64,000 bases of DNA from DATARH01 sp036278835 (GTDB taxonomy: Bacteria > Pseudomonadota > Alphaproteobacteria > ATCC43930 > CGMCC-115725): the NCBI GenBank assembly GCA_036278835.1, contig DASUKH010000133.1, positions 3,904 to 67,903 of the forward strand. The letters are read 5' to 3'. Positions within the stretch are counted from its first letter, which is position 1. Each line of letters begins with the position of its first letter. The position numbers and the translations under genes were made by a program. Shown one piece after another: positions 59,576-64,000 of the stretch. The notes beneath the pieces are model-generated. The model had not been told where the DNA came from and did not search any database. It saw only the letters and a program-made list of their open reading frames with translations.

Positions 59576-59593
59576 ACTTAGTCGTCTGTTCAA
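59565..59593 (-). promoter_or_regulatory. Promoter of the ribbon-helix-helix unit
   Basis: On the minus strand TTGAAC (59588-59593) and TAGTAT (59565-59570) with a 17-bp spacer. Initiation near 59558 gives a leader of about 25 nt including the AGGAGT ribosome site. Confidence 0.7.
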
Positions 59594-59619
59594 CGCCTAA
59601 AAGGCGTCAAAATGACGCC
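59593..59619 (-). promoter_or_regulatory. Three alternating ACGCC/GGCGT half-sites upstream of the -35 box
   Basis: ACGCC-TAAAA-GGCGT and, sharing its right half, GGCGTCA-AAA-TGACGCC form two overlapping palindromes just upstream of the -35 element. Regular half-sites of this kind are typical for cooperative ribbon-helix-helix binding; the likely ligand is the product of 59240-59533. Confidence 0.6.
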
Positions 59620-59911
59620 ATGGTGGCAGAAATTTAGTGTCGCTTTGGGGGTATGGTAGGGGGTCGCGCTATTTTTTAGCTATTTGCGCGATCTTGCTAC
59701 GTTGCAATTAAGCAACATAAACCATTAAATTGAACGGCGCAGCGCCTACCGTGCAATTAATTTCCGGTGTCGAGATGGACATTTCTGACGCCGATCGCCT
59801 CCATGACCTGGAGGAAAAAGACCGCTTTGAGCCCCACGTTGTCACAGCCCAATCAGCGGCGCATCTGGGCGGCCGACCGTCGCGATTCGGGCGCGAGGCG
59901 TCTTCTAGTTG
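59620..59911. other. AT-rich non-coding end of the cassette
   Basis: No convincing gene. It includes the palindrome GTTGC-AATTAA-GCAAC (59701-59716) and a related GTGCAATTAA (59752-59761). A plus-strand frame starting near 59730 lacks a proper start region and runs into the antisense of the lipoprotein gene, so I do not call it. Confidence 0.5.
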
Positions 59912-59945
59912 GGTGATACAAATACATAATTCCGCGATTTTGCGG
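59912..59945 (-). repeat. Right inverted repeat of the cassette
   Basis: Contains TACATAATT-CCGC-GATTTT-GCGG on the plus strand. In inverted orientation it matches the left arm (57509-57542) at 26 of 34 positions. In direct orientation the two ends also share the 14-mer CCGCGATTTTGCGG. Confidence 0.7.
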
Positions 59946-59946
59946 C

Positions 59947-60291
59947 TCAGAGATCGGTCTCGGCGGTTTGGCCGGGCATCAGCTGCGCCTTGGTCCACAG
60001 CGACCAGACGCCGGCGACCGGCGCCTTCGGGTTGGGATCGTGGCGCCAGCACAGGGTGGCGCCGTCCGGCACGACGAACGATTGCGGTGTGTCCTTGTGC
60101 ATCACCAGCTTGCGGCTGCTGATAAAGCCGTCGGTGCGGCTGTCGCAATCGGCGCGCCGGGTCAGGACGATTTCGACATTGACCCGGTCCCAATAGGGAT
60201 CGTTAAGCGTCAGCCGCCCGGCGCCGGGCGGCAGCGCGGAACAGGCGCTCAGCACCAGGAAGCTCGCCGCGATGGCGCCCCGCAACCGCAT
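59947..60291 (-). CDS. Small lipoprotein, unknown function
   Basis: A 114-residue exported protein. The signal sequence MRLRGAIAASFLVLSAC ends in a lipobox (LSAC) with the lipidated cysteine at 17. The mature part contains DPYWDRVNVEIVLTRRADCD and SFVVPDGATLCWRHDPNPKA, with two further cysteines that may pair in the periplasm. GGAGGGGG precedes the ATG. It follows the dioxygenase gene by 17 nt on the same strand. Its stop codon lies one base from the right end of the AT-rich cassette, so the original 3' flank has been replaced. Confidence 0.75.
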   Translation of the reverse strand: MRLRGAIAASFLVLSACSALPPGAGRLTLNDPYWDRVNVEIVLTRRADCDSRTDGFISSRKLVMHKDTPQSFVVPDGATLCWRHDPNPKAPVAGVWSLWTKAQLMPGQTAETDL

Positions 60292-60308
60292 TCCCCCTCC
60301 GCCTCGCC

Positions 60309-61178
60309 TCAGAACGGGCGGTCGCCTTTGATCTGGGTGCGGTGCATGACCCGGCGGGCCGCCGGGTCGAAGGCATCGCGCCGGTGCATGACGCAGCGGT
60401 TGTCCCACAGGATCAGGTCGCCGGCCCGCCATTGCTGATACCAGGTGAATTCATCCCGCGTCGCGTGCGCCCACAGCGCGTCGAGCAGCGCCTCGCTGTC
60501 GGCGAGCGACAGGCCGGGGATGTAGGCGTTCCGCCGGCGGCCGAGGAACAGCGCCTTGCGGCCGGTGACCGGATGGGTCCGCACGATCGGATGCTCGGCG
60601 CCAACCGTGTGGCTCGGATCGGCGGCATCGACATGACCGCGGCGCAATTCGCCGGCGCTGTTGCGGCTGGCGTCGTGCCGGCAGGCCCGGCCCTCAACGG
60701 CGCCCCGCAACTCGGCTGAAAGCGTGTCGTAGGCGCGGTACATGTTGCAGAAGCCGGTGTTGCCGCCGGCAGCCGGCGCCTCCAGCGAATAGAGGGCCGA
60801 GGCCATCGGCGGCTCGGCGATGTACGACATGTCGGTGTGCCAGACCGCCTCGTAGGCGCCGAGCTGGCCGATCGGCTTGCCGGCCTCGACGACGTTCGAG
60901 ACCACCATGACGTAGTCGCGGCCCTCGGGAGCGTCGTGCGCGGCCGCGACCGGCGCCCAGTCGAGTTCGCCGAACTGCCGGCTGAAGCGCATCAGATCGT
61001 CGTCGCAGAGGCGTTGGCCGCGAAAGCGCAGGACGAGGTGGTCGCCCCAGGCTTCTTTGATCGCGCCCGCGGCTTCCGGAGTCAGGTCGGCGGAGAGATC
61101 GATTCCTTCGATATCGGCGCCGAGCGTCGCCGCGGTCGGCCGCACCCGCACCTCTTCGCGTTCGGTGACTGCGCTCAT
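60309..61178 (-). CDS. TauD/TfdA family dioxygenase
   Basis: Fe(II)/2-oxoglutarate-dependent oxygenase of 289 residues. H114 and D116 (VWHTDMSYI) and a distal histidine near 265 (LWDNRCVMHRRDAF) form the iron triad, and a conserved arginine for 2-oxoglutarate follows (PAARRVMHRTQI). Family members hydroxylate taurine, aryloxyacetates or other small acids to start their breakdown; the substrate here is not clear because no sulfonate or aromatic genes are nearby. Cytosolic. Likely one transcript with the lipoprotein. Confidence 0.92.
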   Translation of the reverse strand: MSAVTEREEVRVRPTAATLGADIEGIDLSADLTPEAAGAIKEAWGDHLVLRFRGQRLCDDDLMRFSRQFGELDWAPVAAAHDAPEGRDYVMVVSNVVEAGKPIGQLGAYEAVWHTDMSYIAEPPMASALYSLEAPAAGGNTGFCNMYRAYDTLSAELRGAVEGRACRHDASRNSAGELRRGHVDAADPSHTVGAEHPIVRTHPVTGRKALFLGRRRNAYIPGLSLADSEALLDALWAHATRDEFTWYQQWRAGDLILWDNRCVMHRRDAFDPAARRVMHRTQIKGDRPF

Positions 61179-61294
61179 ATCGCCTTCCTTTCGCGCCCTC
61201 TTGTTACCTGCGGGCCCGTCACGCCGGCGCGCCCGTCGCCAAAATTGCCGCGTCGCGGGCGGCAGCGCAAACGACTCTTGCGCCCGTGCGGCTT

Positions 61295-62341
61295 TTACGC
61301 GTCGGCCTCCTCAAACGCGGCGAGGGTCTCTTCGATCGTCGCCTGCGGCAGGTCACGGGTGATGAACACGATGCGGGAGCGGCGATCCTCGGAGGGCCAC
61401 GCCGGCAGCAATACCGGCGGATGAAACAGGTGCTGCACCCCGTGCAGCACGACCGGCTGGTCCGGCCGGTCGGCCAGCGCGACGATCGCCTTGACCCGCA
61501 ACAGATCGTCGCCGCGCATCGAGGCGAGCGCATCGAGCCATCCCGATAAAGCGGCCCACGACATCGGCCGCTCGCGGGTGATGCAGAAGGCGCGGATGCG
61601 CGCGTCGTGACGATTCACGTCGGGCGCTTCGTGGCCGTGATGGTGGTCATGCGCCGCCACGATCTGCTCGTCGCGCAGCCAGCGCCGGACTTCGATGCTC
61701 TTCGCCTGCGGGTCGAACAGGCCGAGGCCGAACAATGCCGCCGGATCGATCGCGCCCTGCGCCGCCCGCATAATGGCGGCGCCGGGGTTGAGGGCGGCGA
61801 GCCGCGATTCGAGCGCCGCCAATCCCGCCGCTTCGGCAAGGTCGGCCTTGGTCACGATCAGGCGGTCGGCCACCGCCGCCTGCTTCAACGCCTCGATATG
61901 GCGGTCGAGCGTGCTGGCGCCGTTGACCGCATCGACCGTCGTCACCACCCCGTCCAGCATGTAGCGGTCGGCGACGATCGGGTCGGACATCAGCGCGTGC
62001 ACGACCGGCGCCGGGTCGGCAAGCCCGGTCGTCTCGATCACCGCGCGCTTGAAGTCCACCCTTCCCTTTGCGCGCTTGACGAACAGATCGGTCAGGGTGT
62101 CGGCGATGTCGCCGCGCACGGTGCAGCACAGACAGCCGCTATTGAGCAGCACGACATCGTCGGTGGCGCTTTCGACGAGCAGATGGTCAAGGCCGATCTC
62201 GCCGAATTCGTTGATGATGACGGCGCTCGCCGCCATGCCGGGCTGCTTCAGGACGTGGCTCAGCAGCGTCGTCTTGCCGCTGCCGAGAAACCCGGTCAGC
62301 ACCGTTACCGGGATGCGCGAGGCGGCCGGGGTCGCGGTCAT
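61295..62341 (-). CDS. CobW/COG0523 family GTPase (zinc metallochaperone type)
   Basis: G3E P-loop GTPase of 348 residues. Walker A is TGFLGSGKTTLLS (16-28), the metal motif C70-L-C72-C73 is in NSGCLCCTVRGD, and the base-recognition motif is VTKADL. A histidine-rich stretch HDHHHGHE in the middle and a C-terminal CobW domain (RIVFITRDLPQATIEETLAA) complete it. Such proteins deliver zinc or cobalt to client enzymes. No Zur box or metal transporter is visible next to it, so the metal is open. Confidence 0.93.
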   Translation of the reverse strand: MTATPAASRIPVTVLTGFLGSGKTTLLSHVLKQPGMAASAVIINEFGEIGLDHLLVESATDDVVLLNSGCLCCTVRGDIADTLTDLFVKRAKGRVDFKRAVIETTGLADPAPVVHALMSDPIVADRYMLDGVVTTVDAVNGASTLDRHIEALKQAAVADRLIVTKADLAEAAGLAALESRLAALNPGAAIMRAAQGAIDPAALFGLGLFDPQAKSIEVRRWLRDEQIVAAHDHHHGHEAPDVNRHDARIRAFCITRERPMSWAALSGWLDALASMRGDDLLRVKAIVALADRPDQPVVLHGVQHLFHPPVLLPAWPSEDRRSRIVFITRDLPQATIEETLAAFEEADA

Positions 62342-62502
62342 CGCGCCATCATAGAGAGGGAAGGCGAAAAGAAAACCGGTCAGGCCCGCGGCACGAGGTC
62401 AATCCGTCGCACCGGTCCGCGGGAACGCTGCCGCCCCGGCTGCCGTACAAGGCCGGCGGTTCGCTTTGGCCTCGCAACCGCTGATTTATCAGGGGGATAA
62501 TC

Positions 62503-62589
62503 GTGTACCCTATGTTTTACTGGGCCGGCATCGCGGTGTTTGTCGCGTGGACCGCGTTCTCCGCCTATTCGGCGGTCGCCGGGTTTTGA
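62503..62589 (+). CDS. Single-helix membrane microprotein (28 residues)
   Basis: GTG start with AGGGGG 8 nt upstream, or an ATG nine bases later. The product is almost entirely one membrane helix (MFYWAGIAVFVAWTAFSAYS and a short AVAGF end). It has no known family. The good ribosome site and coherent hydrophobic helix argue that it is real; its size makes this uncertain. Confidence 0.4.
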   Translation: MYPMFYWAGIAVFVAWTAFSAYSAVAGF

Positions 62590-62644
62590 CCGTTGATCCG
62601 GCCGCTGCCCGCCCCCATCGTGCCGCTTCGGGGGAGAACGGCAC

Positions 62645-62854
62645 ATGCGGTGGACAACCGGGCTGGCGCTGCTGGGGGTATTGCTGGTGGGTGGCTGCGG
62701 CGGCGGTCAGCGGTGCCCGATACCGGTTCATTATGACGACGCGACTCTGCAGAAGATCGAGAAGGCGCGCGAGGCGCTGCCGCGCGACAACGTCCTGCAG
62801 CAGGTGCTGATCGATTACGAGAACGAGCGCGACGATCTGCGCCATTGCGATTGA
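62645..62854 (+). CDS. Small lipoprotein with helical tail, unknown function
   Basis: A 69-residue protein: signal sequence WTTGLALLGVLLVGGC with lipobox (VGGC, cysteine 18), then a charged helical segment (LQKIEKAREALPRDNVLQQV, followed by LIDYENERDDLRHCD). GGGGGAG lies 8 nt before the ATG. It is 83 nt upstream of fabD on the same strand, but fabD has its own promoter. No family recognised. Confidence 0.65.
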   Translation: MRWTTGLALLGVLLVGGCGGGQRCPIPVHYDDATLQKIEKAREALPRDNVLQQVLIDYENERDDLRHCD

Positions 62855-62881
62855 TTGCGCCCAGCGCCGACGGCGAGCGGC

Positions 62882-62909
62882 TTGACAGGGCCGCCGCGGC
62901 CGCTATCAG
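62882..62909 (+). promoter_or_regulatory. Promoter of fabD
   Basis: A perfect -35 TTGACA (62882-62887) and TATCAG (62904-62909) with a 16-bp spacer. The predicted start near 62916 gives a short leader containing GAGGCGAGG. Confidence 0.65.
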
Positions 62910-62937
62910 GGGGGCGGCGAGGCGAGGATAAAAGCAC

Positions 62938-63876
62938 ATGAAGCGGGCTTTCGTTTTTCCCGGGCAGGGGTCGCAGGCCCCCGGCATGGGCGCGGCTTTG
63001 GCCGGCGCCTTCCCGGCTGCGCGGCAGCTCTTCCAGGAAATCGACGACGCCTTGTCGATCCACCTGTCGCGGCTGATGTTCGAGGGGCCGGAGAGCGAGC
63101 TGACCCTGACCGAGAACGCCCAGCCGGCGCTGCTCGCCGCCAGCCTCGCCGTGCTGCGCGTGCTCGAAAGCGAGGCCGGGTTCGATCTCGCGCACGGGGC
63201 AGCCTACGTCGCCGGCCACTCGCTCGGCGAATACTCGGCCTTGGCGGCGGCGCGCGCCCTGTCGGTCGCCGATGCGGCGCGGCTCGTTCGGCGGCGCGGC
63301 CAAGCGATGCAGCGGGCGGTGCCGGTCGGCGCCGGCGCGATGGCGGCGCTGCTCGGGCTCGATATCGCGGCGGCGCGGCAGATCGCCGAGCGCGCCGCCG
63401 ATGGCCAGGTCTGCACGGTCGCCAACGACAACGCACCGGGCCAAATCGTGGTCAGCGGCGACCGCGCCGCGGTCGAGCGGGCCGCGGCGCTGGCCGCTGA
63501 GGAGCGGGCGCGCGCCGTCATGCTGCCGGTCAGCGCCCCTTTCCATTGCCCGCTGATGCGTCCGGCCGCCGAGGTCATGAAGGCGGCGCTCGCCGAAACC
63601 GGGCCGGCCGCGCCGGCGGTGCCGCTGGTCGCCAACGTCACCGCGGCGGCCACCGTCGATCCGGCGGAGATACGCGACCTTCTCGTCGAGCAGGTGACGC
63701 ACATGGTCCGCTGGCGCGAGAGCGTGCTGCTGTTCGCCGAGAACGCGGTCGAGGAGGTCGTCGAACTCGGCGCGGGGCGGGTGCTGTCGGCGCTCGTCAG
63801 GCGAATCGACCGCAGCCTCGCCGCTCGCTCGGTCGGTGCGCCGGCCGAGGTCGAGGAACTGATGAAGAGCCTGTGA
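62938..63876 (+). CDS. fabD: Malonyl-CoA:ACP transacylase
   Basis: Loads malonyl groups onto acyl carrier protein for type II fatty-acid synthesis. The 312-residue protein starts MKRAFVFPGQGSQAPGMG; the nucleophile is S95 in GHSLGEYSA, the conserved arginine lies in LVRRRGQAMQ and the catalytic histidine in PFHCPLM (near 203). Its stop is followed within 10 nt by fabG, the usual fab operon. It may also supply malonyl-ACP in general metabolism, but the polyketide synthase in this window has its own acyltransferase. Confidence 0.97.
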   Translation: MKRAFVFPGQGSQAPGMGAALAGAFPAARQLFQEIDDALSIHLSRLMFEGPESELTLTENAQPALLAASLAVLRVLESEAGFDLAHGAAYVAGHSLGEYSALAAARALSVADAARLVRRRGQAMQRAVPVGAGAMAALLGLDIAAARQIAERAADGQVCTVANDNAPGQIVVSGDRAAVERAAALAAEERARAVMLPVSAPFHCPLMRPAAEVMKAALAETGPAAPAVPLVANVTAAATVDPAEIRDLLVEQVTHMVRWRESVLLFAENAVEEVVELGAGRVLSALVRRIDRSLAARSVGAPAEVEELMKSL

Positions 63877-63884
63877 GCGCCGCC

Positions 63885-64000
63885 ATGTTCGACTTGTCGG
63901 GCAAGACCGCCCTCGTCACCGGCGCTTCGGGCGGCATCGGCGGCGCCATTGCTCGCGCCCTGCACCGCCAGGGTGCCGAGGTGGCGCTTGCCGGGACGCG
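63885..64000 (+). CDS. fabG: 3-oxoacyl-ACP reductase (5' end only)
   Basis: The first 38 residues of a short-chain dehydrogenase, MFDLSGKTALVTGASGGIGG and onward, with the NADPH glycine motif TGASGGIG. The gene runs off the window. The position after fabD identifies it as the keto-reducing step of fatty-acid synthesis. A GTG at 63873 overlapping the fabD stop could be an alternative start four codons upstream. Confidence 0.93.
   Translation, partial: MFDLSGKTALVTGASGGIGGAIARALHRQGAEVALAGT

Larger units (their letters stand above)
57509..59945. mobile_element. AT-richer cassette bounded by 34-bp inverted repeats, no transposase
   Basis: The left end is 57509-57542 and the right end 59912-59945. 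Read from outside in, both begin CCGC-N6-GCGG-AATTATGTA and continue to TCACC; 26 of 34 positions agree, and similarity stops exactly at both outer borders. The right border falls one base beyond the stop codon of the lipoprotein gene at 59947. Inside are five minus-strand genes with far more A/T-ending codons than their neighbours. No transposase, integrase or clear target duplication is seen. I infer a non-autonomous or degenerate mobile unit; a chance pair of terminators is the alternative. Confidence 0.6.

Noticed and set aside
57509..59945. Target-site duplication at the cassette ends
   Set aside because: The bases just outside (CCCCGGC at the left, CTCAGAG at the right) do not match, so a transposition mechanism with duplication cannot be claimed.
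59730..60122. Possible plus-strand gene at the right end of the cassette
   Set aside because: It begins with TTG, has no ribosome site, crosses the inverted repeat and continues antisense to the lipoprotein gene; only the first third looks protein-like.

Overview
The window is very GC-rich, densely coded chromosomal DNA, most likely from an alphaproteobacterium of Rhodospirillales type. The grounds are the gene order dgt-argS-SPOR-nagZ-M50-scpA-scpB-tatB-tatC, the grpE/hrcA pair, the fused transaldolase/glucose-6-phosphate isomerase, a PutA without a DNA-binding domain, an imuA-imuB-dnaE2 mutasome with an alphaproteobacterial LexA box (GTTC-N7-GTTC type), and many intergenic palindromic repeats of the kind common in this class. 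Genus and species cannot be read from the sequence alone.

Layout. 1-6.0 kb (minus): O-antigen-ligase-like membrane protein, gluconokinase, Tal-Pgi fusion and 6-phosphogluconate dehydrogenase, a compact pentose-phosphate cluster. 6.1-8.3 kb (plus): rpsD behind a clear sigma70 promoter, then a CNNM/CBS (HlyC/CorC) protein. 8.3-9.5 kb (minus): a mandelate-racemase-type enzyme. 10.0-18.9 kb (plus): a 2479-residue reducing type I polyketide synthase followed after 3 nt by an alpha-oxoamine synthase, which suggests a sphingoid-like or amino-ketone product. 18.9-25.6 kb: a GT4 glycosyltransferase, a GST, a 3-hydroxyacyl-CoA dehydrogenase, a solitary HyuA and an OmpA-type porin. 25.8-35.0 kb (minus): putA and the mutasome genes dnaE2, imuB and imuA; dnaE2 and imuB each show one apparent frameshift and carry in-frame palindromic repeats. 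35.1-45.0 kb: pyrE, threonine ammonia-lyase coupled to a penicillin-acylase-type hydrolase, a CaiB/BaiF CoA-transferase, and two surface-glycosylation genes including a methyltransferase-GT2-GT4 triple fusion. 45.0-53.5 kb (minus): the Tat/Scp/NagZ/ArgS/Dgt housekeeping run, without tatA. 53.6-57.4 kb: mscL, tRNA-Lys(CUU), a small conserved protein, grpE, hrcA and a secreted protein.

57.5-59.95 kb is the most unusual part: a visibly more AT-rich segment of 2437 bp bounded by imperfect 34-bp inverted repeats (26 of 34 positions match). It holds two minus-strand transcription units. The first encodes a ribbon-helix-helix protein behind a promoter embedded in palindromic operators, followed by a proline-rich protein and a two-helix membrane protein. 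The second encodes a 73-residue protein and an ImmA/IrrE-family protein whose HExxH motif has become KEICH. No transposase is present. This is the best candidate for an undescribed small mobile cassette or system.

60-64 kb: a small lipoprotein and a TauD-type dioxygenase, a CobW-type GTPase, two tiny membrane/lipoprotein genes, then fabD behind a TTGACA promoter and the start of fabG.

All family assignments come from reading motifs in the translated sequence; no database search was run.
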